Below, one piece after another: positions 17,044-24,495 of a stretch of DNA of 34,176 nucleotides. Both the position numbers and the translations under genes were made by a program. The number at the start of each line of letters is the position of its first letter. The first letter of the stretch is position 1. This stretch comes from CAZLXG01 sp964563585 (lineage in GTDB: Bacteria; Bacteroidota; Bacteroidia; Flavobacteriales; Flavobacteriaceae): positions 1 to 34,176 of the forward strand of contig CAZLXG010000021.1 of assembly GCA_964563585.1 (NCBI GenBank), read 5' to 3'. Under the pieces are notes generated by a model, which was not told the origin of the DNA, did not search any database, and worked only from the letters and a program-made list of their open reading frames with translations.

Positions 17044-17416
17044 ATGAATACTGCTTTTCGAGATTTTAAAATAACATCTTTTAATACAAGTGAAAGCAAT
17101 TCTTTTTTCAACTTATAGCATTAGGAGAAACACCAAAGAGATTGTATGCATTTCTATTACAACATCTAATAATACGATTACTTGTGCCGCTTTAAGTGAT
17201 GCCTCAAAAGGTGATTATACAACTCATTTAGTAAATAAAGGAGCAACCAGAACAGTAAATATTACTGGTTTTCCTTCCAAAGTTAAATCTGTTAAGGTTT
17301 ATTAATAAATCATATAAAAAAATGAAATGCTTTCAATTGAAAACGGTGAATTTTTTATTGAATTAGAAAGTGCAGGTTTTATTTGTTCTCGACTGCACTG
17401 CTTGAAACGGACATAA
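17044..17416 (+). pseudogene. Broken C-terminus of a glycoside hydrolase (GH30/agarase-like)
   Basis: One frame reads FFQLIALGETPKRLYAF (about 17102-17152). After a frameshift the reading continues SITTSNNTITCAALSDASKG and DYTTHLVNKGATRTVNITGF to VKSVKVY. Three in-frame TAA codons follow at 17303, 17306 and 17315, and the same frame resumes NEMLSIENGEFFIELESAGF. The string of a QLxxxGETPxGLYA-like helix, a HLVNKG strand and an ENGxFxxELExxGF end looks like the C-terminal beta-sandwich of GH30-type and related secreted glycosidases. It ends in a half copy of the TCTCGACTGC repeat. It is clearly not expressed as one protein. Family assignment is from memory of such C-termini and is moderate. 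It covers most of the 415-nt gap between neighbours. Confidence 0.6.
17387..17406. repeat. Degenerate half of the TCTCGACTGC repeat
   Basis: The sequence begins TCTCGACTGC and continues ACTGCTTGAA, a degenerate form of the arm TCTCGACTGCGCTCGA found intact at 28211-28226. No partner arm is nearby. It marks the 3' edge of the glycoside hydrolase remnant. Confidence 0.45.
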
Positions 17417-17429
17417 ATTATAATTAAGT

Positions 17430-18971
17430 TTATAACGGAATATTTCCATGTTTACGTTTAGGTAAATTAACCTCTTTGTTTTCTAGCATAGAAAAAGCTT
17501 TTATTAGTTTACGTCTTGTGTTTTTTGGTAGAATAATTTCATCAATAAAGCCGCGTCTTGCAGCTCTATAAGGATTAGCAAATTTTTTGGCATATTCAGC
17601 TTCTTTCTCAGCTAACTTTTTTACAGGGTCATCAGATGCAGCTATTTCTTTTCTAAAAATAATTTCACTAGCGCCTTTTGCACCCATTACTGCAATTTCT
17701 GCTCCTGGCCATGCAAAATTTAAATCTGCTCCAATATGTTTAGAATTCATTACATCGTAAGCGCCACCGTATGCTTTTCTAGTAATAACGGTAACTTTAG
17801 GCACGGTAGCTTCACTTAAAGCGTACAATAGTTTTGCGCCATGTACAATAATACCATTCCATTCTTGGTCGGTTCCTGGTAAAAAACCTGGAACATCTAC
17901 TAATACCAATAGCGGAATATTAAAGCAATCACAGAAACGTGTAAAACGCGCTGCTTTTTTAGAACTATTTACGTCTAAAACACCTGCTAAAAATTGTGGT
18001 TGATTTGCAATAATACCAACACTTTGTCCGCCAATTCTAGAGAAACCAACAATAATATTTTCAGCATAATCTTTATGAATTTCATAAAATGAATCTTTAT
18101 CAATTATACCCGAAATAATATGATGCATGTCATAAGGTTTATTCGGGCTTTCTGGAACAATATCAGATAAAATATCTCTTATCTCATCATTTAGTTTAAA
18201 GTCTAATTTCTTAGGTGCTTCTGTATTGTTTTGTGGTAAATAGCTTAAAAGAGCTTTTAAATCTTCTAAGCATTCAATATCATTCGCTGAGGTTATATGA
18301 GCAACACCAGATTTTGATGCATGCGTATAAGCACCACCTAATTCTTCACTTGTAACTTCTTCATTGGTAACTGTTTTTACAACATTTGGACCAGTTACAA
18401 ACATATAACTAGTGTTTTCAACCATCATAGTGAAATCTGTCATTGCAGGTGAGTATACAGCACCACCAGCACAAGGTCCCATAATAGCAGAGATTTGTGG
18501 TATAACTCCAGAGGCTTGTACATTTCTATAAAATATATCTGCATAACCACCAAGCGATTTTACACCTTCTTGAATACGTGCGCCACCAGAATCGTTAAGC
18601 CCAATAATTGGTGCGCCAACTTTTACTGCCAAATCCATGATTTTGCATATTTTTTCAGCATGAGTTTCAGATAAAGCACCACCAAAAACTGTAAAATCTT
18701 GAGCGTAAATATATACTAATCTATTATTTATAGTGCCATAGCCAGTTATGACGCCATCACCAAAATAAATTTCTTTTTCCATACCAAAATCGGTAGTTCT
18801 ATGGGTTACTAAAACACCAATTTCTTCAAAAGACCTTTCATCCATTAAATAATTAACACGTTCTCTAGCGGTTAACTTTTTCTTTTTGTGTTGTTTATCA
18901 ATACGTTTTTGTCCGCCACCTAAATAGGCTTGTGTAAGTTTTTCGTTTAACTTATTTATTTTAGAATCCAT
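17430..18971 (-). CDS. pccB: Acyl-CoA carboxylase carboxyltransferase subunit (probably propionyl-CoA carboxylase beta)
   Basis: Transfers CO2 from biotin to an acyl-CoA. The product is 513 residues with two crotonase-fold halves. Oxyanion-hole and biotin motifs are present: NDSGGARIQEGVKSLGGYADIF near residue 126, GPCAGGAVYSPAMTDF near 164, and VDVPGFLPGTDQEWNGII near 358. The motif GGAYDVM carries Asp406. At the equivalent position of the Streptomyces coelicolor enzymes, Asp goes with propionyl-CoA and Ile with acetyl-CoA preference, so propionyl-CoA is the likely substrate here. It is the last gene of the carrier, carboxylase, carboxyltransferase operon, 3 nt after the previous stop. It probably feeds propionyl-CoA to methylmalonyl-CoA and succinyl-CoA. 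Confidence 0.93.
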   Translation of the reverse strand: MDSKINKLNEKLTQAYLGGGQKRIDKQHKKKKLTARERVNYLMDERSFEEIGVLVTHRTTDFGMEKEIYFGDGVITGYGTINNRLVYIYAQDFTVFGGALSETHAEKICKIMDLAVKVGAPIIGLNDSGGARIQEGVKSLGGYADIFYRNVQASGVIPQISAIMGPCAGGAVYSPAMTDFTMMVENTSYMFVTGPNVVKTVTNEEVTSEELGGAYTHASKSGVAHITSANDIECLEDLKALLSYLPQNNTEAPKKLDFKLNDEIRDILSDIVPESPNKPYDMHHIISGIIDKDSFYEIHKDYAENIIVGFSRIGGQSVGIIANQPQFLAGVLDVNSSKKAARFTRFCDCFNIPLLVLVDVPGFLPGTDQEWNGIIVHGAKLLYALSEATVPKVTVITRKAYGGAYDVMNSKHIGADLNFAWPGAEIAVMGAKGASEIIFRKEIAASDDPVKKLAEKEAEYAKKFANPYRAARRGFIDEIILPKNTRRKLIKAFSMLENKEVNLPKRKHGNIPL

Positions 18972-18974
18972 AGT

Positions 18975-20417
18975 TTATTGTTTAGGTAATCTAACACTAT
19001 TTTTATCTTTTAAGTATTGCTTTAAAGCTACAAGTGCCGCTATTTTAGCTTCGTTTTCAGTTTCTTCACGCAATGCTTCAGGTGAATAATAATCCTTTAC
19101 AAAATGTGTATTAAAGTTTCCAGAACGGAATGCTTCGTGTTCAAAAACATATTTCCCGAAAGGCAAGGTTGTTTTTACACCTTCAATATGATAGTTTTCT
19201 ATAGCTTTTAACATCAACTGAATAGCTTCTTCACGTGTGTTTCCATAAGTGATTAATTTTGAAAGCATCGGGTCGTAATAAATAGGAACCTCCATGCCTT
19301 CTTCAAAACCATTATCGACTCTAATGTTTTTACCAACAGGTAATTTATAGGTTTCTAACGTTCCAACACTTGGAAGGAAATCGTTTAAAGGATCTTCTGC
19401 ATACACGCGTAATTCGAGTGCATGACCATTAATTTTTAAATCTTCTTGTTTTATTTGAAGTTTTTCTCCACGAGCAACACGAATTTGAAGTTCTACTAAA
19501 TCGGTTCCAGAAATTAATTCAGAAACAGGATGTTCAACTTGTAGCCGAGTATTCATCTCTAGGAAATAGAAATTATGATTTTCGTCTAATAAAAATTCTA
19601 CAGTTCCTGCACCTAAATAATCACAAGATTTAGCAACTTTAATAGCCGCTTCACCCATTTCTTTTCTTAATTGAGAAGATAAAACAGATGATGGCGCTTC
19701 TTCAACTACTTTTTGATGCCTACGTTGAATACTACATTCACGCTCAAAAAAATGTAATACATTGCCATGGCTATCTGCCATGATTTGAATTTCAATATGA
19801 CGTGGAGAAGTCACATATTTTTCAATAAAAACTGAACCATCACCAAATGCAGATGTTGCTTCACTAATTGCGCGATTCATTTGTGATTCTAAATCGTTTT
19901 CTTTTTCGACAATACGCATACCTTTTCCTCCACCTCCAGCAGAAGCTTTTATTAAAATTGGAAACCCAATTTCCTTAGCAATAGTTTTTGCTTTTTCAAT
20001 ATCAGTTATGGCTTCATCTATGCCAGGAACCATAGGGATGTTATATGTTTTAACAGCGTCTTTTGCTGCTAATTTGCTTCCCATAATTTTTATGGCTTTT
20101 GAATGCGGACCAATAAATATAATATTGTTTTGTTCTGCAAGTTCAGCAAAATCAGCATTTTCACTTAAAAAACCATAACCAGGATGAATGGCATCAACAT
20201 GTAGCTGTTTTGCAACTTCTATGATTTTATCACCTTTTAAATACGATTGGTTTGATGGTGGCTCTCCAATACAAACAGCTTCGTCTGCATATTTCACATG
20301 CGGTGCATTTCTATCGGCTGTAGAATAAACCGCAACCGTTTTTATACCCATTTTTTTTGCTGTTCGCATTACACGAATTGCTATTTCGCCTCTGTTTGCA
20401 ACTAGTATTTTTTTCAT
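18975..20417 (-). CDS. Biotin carboxylase subunit of an acyl-CoA carboxylase
   Basis: ATP-grasp enzyme that carboxylates the biotin of the carrier protein. The product is 480 residues, somewhat longer than AccC of fatty-acid synthesis because of a C-terminal tail after about residue 450. The N-terminus MKKILVANRGEIAIRVMRTA is classic. The glycine-rich loop KASAGGGGKGMRIVE lies near residue 160, ECSIQRRHQKVVEEAPSS near 230, and the catalytic EMNTRLQVEHPVSELISGTD near residue 290. It sits between carrier and carboxyltransferase genes, with 3-nt gaps on both sides, so the three are surely co-transcribed and form one complex. Confidence 0.95.
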   Translation of the reverse strand: MKKILVANRGEIAIRVMRTAKKMGIKTVAVYSTADRNAPHVKYADEAVCIGEPPSNQSYLKGDKIIEVAKQLHVDAIHPGYGFLSENADFAELAEQNNIIFIGPHSKAIKIMGSKLAAKDAVKTYNIPMVPGIDEAITDIEKAKTIAKEIGFPILIKASAGGGGKGMRIVEKENDLESQMNRAISEATSAFGDGSVFIEKYVTSPRHIEIQIMADSHGNVLHFFERECSIQRRHQKVVEEAPSSVLSSQLRKEMGEAAIKVAKSCDYLGAGTVEFLLDENHNFYFLEMNTRLQVEHPVSELISGTDLVELQIRVARGEKLQIKQEDLKINGHALELRVYAEDPLNDFLPSVGTLETYKLPVGKNIRVDNGFEEGMEVPIYYDPMLSKLITYGNTREEAIQLMLKAIENYHIEGVKTTLPFGKYVFEHEAFRSGNFNTHFVKDYYSPEALREETENEAKIAALVALKQYLKDKNSVRLPKQ

Positions 20418-20420
20418 GGC

Positions 20421-20906
20421 TTATTCGAATTCGATTAATAACTGATTTTTTTCTACAGGATCCCCTTTTTTAGCTGATATAGATTTTATAACACCATCTC
20501 TTGGTGATGTAATTATATTCTCCATTTTCATAGCTTCAAGAATAAGTAATGTATCATTTTCTTTAACTTCATCTCCAACTTTTACATTAAAATCTAAGAT
20601 TAAACCAGGCATTGGCGCTTTAATAGAATTAATATGTTTTGTTGAGCCAATAGAAAACCCCATGTCCTTTATAAGGGTATCTAAGTCATTCAAAATATTA
20701 ATGTCATATAAGTTGTTATTGACTTTTACTTGATATGATTTTTTATTGATATTTGAATTAGTAATTACTGCTTTATAAGATTTGTTTCGCTGTAAAATAT
20801 GAAACTTGGATTCTGAAACTTCTAAATCATCAAGACTTAATAAGTCTTCTTCTTTAATTTCAAAATTGAAAGTGTTATTGACGTTTATTGTGAAGGTCTT
20901 ATTCAT
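20421..20906 (-). CDS. Biotin carboxyl carrier subunit (biotin/lipoyl-attachment domain)
   Basis: A 161-residue carrier whose C-terminal half is a biotinyl domain. The biotinylation site is Lys127 in LILEAMKMENII, followed by the hairpin GDPVEKNQLLIEFE. The PMPGLIL motif near residue 99 opens the domain. The N-terminal 90 residues (MNKTFTINVNNTFNFEIKEE onward) are beta-rich and probably bind the partner subunits, as in other propionyl/acyl-CoA carboxylase carriers. It is the first gene of the operon, so the promoter should lie in 20907-21043; a TATATTTA there is one base off the -7 consensus. Confidence 0.92.
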   Translation of the reverse strand: MNKTFTINVNNTFNFEIKEEDLLSLDDLEVSESKFHILQRNKSYKAVITNSNINKKSYQVKVNNNLYDINILNDLDTLIKDMGFSIGSTKHINSIKAPMPGLILDFNVKVGDEVKENDTLLILEAMKMENIITSPRDGVIKSISAKKGDPVEKNQLLIEFE

Positions 20907-21043
20907 TTTCGAATTAATTAGTTAATTGTAAATATAAGATTTTAAATTCCTGATTTTATTATCAATAAGATAATTAAAGTTCAACAAAACTATAAAAACA
21001 TAAACCATGATAATATGAGTTACGTCATGTTTTTGATAAATGT

Positions 21044-21718
21044 TCACACTTTAAATTGTGAACTATTTTGATGTCGTTTTATAGCTTTTCTTGATAAGAA
21101 TAAACCAATAAAAAGTGATACAAATGCACCAACCCAAATACCTGGTATAAAATCGATAAACAAAAAGAAATCGTATGCCCCATGAAATATAACAGCAAGA
21201 AGTAATCCTGTTAAATTTAATACTATTTTATTATTTGAAAATTTTGCTTTTCCCATAAAGTAACCCATTAAAATAGCGAATGTTGCATGGGCTGGAACTG
21301 CAGTAAAAGCTCTTAAAAGTGCCGTTTGGTAACCGCCTTCTAATACATAGAAAATATTTTCGGTAGCCGCAAAACCCATAGAGACCATAACGGCATAGAC
21401 AATGCCATCAAAAGGTTCGTTAAATTCTTTTTTTGTTTGAGCATAATAGCGAACAATAATGTATTTGCTAAATTCTTCAGTAAGTCCAACAATAAAAAAG
21501 GCTTTTATAAACTGTTGAAACACACTTGTATTGTTTGGTAAAGGCAGAACAATATCAAAAATATAGTAAAGTATTGATGTGATAATAATGCTTACAATAG
21601 CACCTAATAAAAAGTTGTAAAAAAGTAATCTCTTAGGCTCTTTTTCGTATTTATCTTTATAATAAATATAAAGAATAATTATAAAAACGGGTACAATTGC
21701 TAAGAAGAGTAAATGCAT
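21044..21718 (-). CDS. PrsW-family intramembrane metalloprotease
   Basis: A 224-residue membrane protein with about seven helices, of the PrsW/CPBP-related glutamic-type intramembrane protease group. Bacillus PrsW cleaves an anti-sigma factor; the target here is unknown. The signature is visible: GLTEEFSKY near residues 78-86 (conserved EExxK), PAHATFAILMGYFMGKA near residue 142, and FHGAYDFFLF near 175, giving the Glu pair and the two His positions. The N-terminus LYIYYKDKYEKEPKRLLF is also typical. It lies 26 nt after the NUDIX gene on the same strand and is probably co-transcribed. No sigma/anti-sigma pair is adjacent. Confidence 0.88.
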   Translation of the reverse strand: MHLLFLAIVPVFIIILYIYYKDKYEKEPKRLLFYNFLLGAIVSIIITSILYYIFDIVLPLPNNTSVFQQFIKAFFIVGLTEEFSKYIIVRYYAQTKKEFNEPFDGIVYAVMVSMGFAATENIFYVLEGGYQTALLRAFTAVPAHATFAILMGYFMGKAKFSNNKIVLNLTGLLLAVIFHGAYDFFLFIDFIPGIWVGAFVSLFIGLFLSRKAIKRHQNSSQFKV

Positions 21719-21744
21719 TTTGAAAAATAATCAAAAAAAAGAAT

Positions 21745-22296
21745 TTATAGTGCTATTTTCTGAATGTTTTGTAACACAATTTCGTAAGATGATTTGTTTG
21801 ATGGTACAAAATGATTATTCTTACCAATGTTTTCTAAGAGTTTTTTAAAACCTTCTAACGATACTAATTTTAAGGCTTCAACTTCTTCTATTTGTGGTGT
21901 TAATTCAGAAATTGGGACTTTAAGTTTTGATATGAATGTGTGATGAAACTCATTATCAATAATGCCATTATCATAAGTTTGAAAGCATTCAAAAACACCA
22001 ATTAATTGTAATTCATTTTCAGAAACATCTAAATTTATTTCTTCTTTAATTTCTCTAACAGCAGCTTGTTTTACGGTTTCGCCAGCATCAATATGTCCAG
22101 CAACCGAAACGTCCCACATTAGTGGACAAATTACTTTTGAAGCTGCTCTTTGTGCTAATAAGATGTCGCCTTTCTCAGTGTGAAACCAAATGTGTGCAGT
22201 ATTGTGATATAATCCCTTTTTATGAATTTTAGATTTTGGTACAGATTTACCTGTTGTTTTACCTTCTTTAGTTACAATATCTATGTATTCTTCCAT
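21745..22296 (-). CDS. NUDIX hydrolase (isopentenyl-diphosphate isomerase-like group)
   Basis: A 183-residue NUDIX protein. The NUDIX box GHIDAGETVKQAAVREIKEE at 67-86 is intact, with Asn where Gly is usual two residues after the EE pair. The N-terminal half (MEEYIDIVTKEGKTTGKSVP, then LYHNTAHIWFHTEKGDILLAQRA) matches the YfcD/IPP-isomerase-like subgroup, but the catalytic identity cannot be fixed. The start lies only 4 nt after the T-run of the upstream terminator hairpin, so expression must come from read-through or a promoter inside the M42 gene. It is probably followed by the PrsW-like gene in one transcript. Confidence 0.9.
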   Translation of the reverse strand: MEEYIDIVTKEGKTTGKSVPKSKIHKKGLYHNTAHIWFHTEKGDILLAQRAASKVICPLMWDVSVAGHIDAGETVKQAAVREIKEEINLDVSENELQLIGVFECFQTYDNGIIDNEFHHTFISKLKVPISELTPQIEEVEALKLVSLEGFKKLLENIGKNNHFVPSNKSSYEIVLQNIQKIAL

Positions 22297-22300
22297 AATT

Positions 22301-22324
22301 AAAAAAAGCCTCGAAATGAGGCTT
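22301..22324 (-). terminator. Rho-independent terminator after the M42 peptidase gene
   Basis: On the minus strand AAGCCTC, a 5-nt loop (ATTTC) and GAGGCTT form a 7-bp perfect stem, followed directly by a T-run (22307 down to 22301). It lies just after the M42 stop (22330) and just before the NUDIX start (22296). Confidence 0.85.
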
Positions 22325-22329
22325 AAATT

Positions 22330-23418
22330 TTATTCAAAATAACTAAACGTATCGCCATCTTTTATTCTAAGAAGCGTTTCATAAATCATTCTAATTACAT
22401 TTTCTACATCATCTTTATGAACCGTTTCTACAGTGGTATGCATATAACGCAAAGGCAATGAAATTAATGCAGAAGCGACACCGCCATTGCTATACGCAAA
22501 GGCATCAGTATCTGTTCCTGTAGCACGAGATAATGCAGCACGCTGAAAAGGTATTTTATTCTCTTCGGCAGTATCGGTAATTAAATCACGTAATTTTTGT
22601 TGTACAGCTGGAGCGTAAGCAATAACTGGTCCTTTTCCCATTTCGCAATGACCTTGTATTTTTTGGTCAATCATTGGTGTCGTGGTATCGTGTGTAACAT
22701 CGGTAACAATAGCTACATTTGGTTTAATGGTATGTGTAATCATTTCTGCACCACGCAACCCAATTTCTTCTTGTACGGAGTTTGTAATATATAACCCAAA
22801 AGGCAGTGTTTTATTATTTTCTTTTAGTAAACGCGCCACTTCAGCAATCATAAAACCACCCATTCTGTTATCTAAAGCCCGACACACAAAATTGGTTTTG
22901 TTTAAAATATGAAATTCATCTGGATATGTGATGACGCAACCAACATGCACACCTAATTTTTCAACTTCTTTCTTGGTTTTGCAACCTGTATCAATAAAAA
23001 TATTATCTGGTTTAGGCGGTTCTTCCTTAGTACGACTGCGTGTATGTATTGCTGGCCATCCAAAAACACCTTTTACAATGCCTTTTTTTGTATGAATATT
23101 TACAATTTTACTTGGTGCAATTTGGTGGTCGCTTCCACCATTTCTTACTACATAAATTAAACCTTTGTCCGAAATATAATTTACATACCACGAAATTTCA
23201 TCGGCATGACCTTCAATAACAACTTTGTATTTTGCTTTTGGGTTTATTACACCAACAGCAGTTCCGTAGGTATCTGTAATGAATTCATCAACGTATGGTT
23301 TTAAATAATTCATCCATAATTTTTGCCCGTCCCATTCGTATCCGGTTGGAGCTGCATTATTTAAATATTTTTCTAAAAAGTCCATCGACTTTTTGTTTAG
23401 GATTGCTTTTTTTGCCAT
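22330..23418 (-). CDS. M42-family zinc aminopeptidase (FrvX/glutamyl aminopeptidase-like)
   Basis: Dinuclear-zinc aminopeptidase of family M42, 362 residues, cytoplasmic, usually a large oligomer that trims peptides. Metal and catalytic motifs: VIEGHADEISWYV near residue 68 (His71 ligand, Asp73), CRALDNRMGGF near 179 (bridging Asp), NSVQEEIGLRGAEM near 210 (catalytic Glu pair), VTDVTHDT near 235, and a late His in YMHTTVETVHKDDVENV. The start MAKKAILNKKSMDFLEKYLN is family-typical. A clear terminator follows. In related genomes a DUF4294 gene is often close by; here one is found 5 kb away on the other strand. Confidence 0.93.
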   Translation of the reverse strand: MAKKAILNKKSMDFLEKYLNNAAPTGYEWDGQKLWMNYLKPYVDEFITDTYGTAVGVINPKAKYKVVIEGHADEISWYVNYISDKGLIYVVRNGGSDHQIAPSKIVNIHTKKGIVKGVFGWPAIHTRSRTKEEPPKPDNIFIDTGCKTKKEVEKLGVHVGCVITYPDEFHILNKTNFVCRALDNRMGGFMIAEVARLLKENNKTLPFGLYITNSVQEEIGLRGAEMITHTIKPNVAIVTDVTHDTTTPMIDQKIQGHCEMGKGPVIAYAPAVQQKLRDLITDTAEENKIPFQRAALSRATGTDTDAFAYSNGGVASALISLPLRYMHTTVETVHKDDVENVIRMIYETLLRIKDGDTFSYFE

Positions 23419-23585
23419 AAGAAATATGCTTTTTTTAACTAATATAAAAGTGTTTCTAATATTTAGAGTATTTTGTAAAAATAAAAGGATTTATTAAGTT
23501 ATTGGTTACTCGTTAAAAATAATTTGTAACAAAAGGTGAAATTTTCACACTAATCCGCTAATAAATATAATTTAAAACTCATAAA

Positions 23586-24473
23586 ATGAAGTTAGTAATC
23601 AAAAATTTAACAAAAACATATAAGAATGGTGTTAAGGCTATTGATGATTTAAGTTTAGAAATTGGAACAGGAATGTTTGGTTTACTAGGGCCAAATGGAG
23701 CAGGAAAATCTTCTTTAATGAGAACTATTGCAACATTACAAAGTCCTGATTCTGGCTCAATAACTTTTGGAGATATCAATGTACTTGAAGATAATATGTC
23801 GTTGCGAAAATTTTTAGGTTACTTACCACAATCATTTGGAGTGTATCCAAAAATGTCTGCCGAAGATTTGTTAGATTATTTCGCAACTTTAAAAGGTGTG
23901 AGTTCAAAATCTGATAGACAAACTTTGGTAAAAGAAGTTTTAGAAATCACTAATTTATATGATGTAAGAAAGAAACATGTTGCAGGTTATTCTGGCGGAA
24001 TGAAACAACGTTTTGGTATTGCTCAACTTTTATTAAACAATCCGAAATTAATTATTGTTGATGAACCAACTGCTGGTTTAGACCCTGCTGAACGCCATCG
24101 ATTTTTAAATGTATTAAGAGAGGTTGGAACAAATTCTACTGTAATTTTCTCAACGCATATTGTAGAAGATGTTAAAGAATTATGTAACGAAATGGCAATT
24201 TTAAATGGAGGAAGAATATTAAAACATACGACTCCTATTGAAGCTACTGATGAAATAAAAGACCAAATTTGGATTAAGGTTATTGAAAATGAGGACTTGG
24301 AAGAAGAGATGAGTATATATAATGTATTATCACGAAGTTTTAATCAAGATAACACTTTAACAATTAGAGTACATGCTTCAGAGCAACCAGCAAGTGATTT
24401 TGTACAGACCGAACCTCAATTAGACGATGTGTATTTTATTGCTTTAAAGCAAGACGAATCTGTACTTGCTTAA
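23586..24473 (+). CDS. ABC transporter ATP-binding protein
   Basis: The 295-residue ATPase probably pairs with the permease/M1 fusion 22 nt downstream. Walker A is GLLGPNGAGKSSLMRTI near residues 34-50, the Q-loop GYLPQSFGVYPKM near 79, the signature YSGGMKQRFGIAQLL near 137-151, Walker B LIIVDEPTAGLDPAERHR near 157, and the H-loop FSTHIVEDVKELCN near 190. The C-terminal 80 residues form a domain seen in ABC-2-type systems. The start at 23586 (MKLVIKNLTKTYKNGVKAID) is clear. Cargo is unknown. Gld-type transport is unlikely because the partner is a peptidase fusion and not GldF. Confidence 0.94.
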   Translation: MKLVIKNLTKTYKNGVKAIDDLSLEIGTGMFGLLGPNGAGKSSLMRTIATLQSPDSGSITFGDINVLEDNMSLRKFLGYLPQSFGVYPKMSAEDLLDYFATLKGVSSKSDRQTLVKEVLEITNLYDVRKKHVAGYSGGMKQRFGIAQLLLNNPKLIIVDEPTAGLDPAERHRFLNVLREVGTNSTVIFSTHIVEDVKELCNEMAILNGGRILKHTTPIEATDEIKDQIWIKVIENEDLEEEMSIYNVLSRSFNQDNTLTIRVHASEQPASDFVQTEPQLDDVYFIALKQDESVLA

Positions 24474-24495
24474 TTAATTCTTAAAAATACAAAAC

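Noticed and set aside
17090..17305. 71-residue plus-strand frame as an independent small gene
   Set aside because: It starts at a GTG in the middle of a decayed domain; similar sequence continues both before it in another frame and after its stop, so it is part of a pseudogene.
23586..24473. Identification of this ATPase as GldA, partner of GldF-GldG
   Set aside because: It is 20 kb away and directly upstream of its own permease/M1 fusion, and the sequence shows only generic ABC-2 ATPase motifs.
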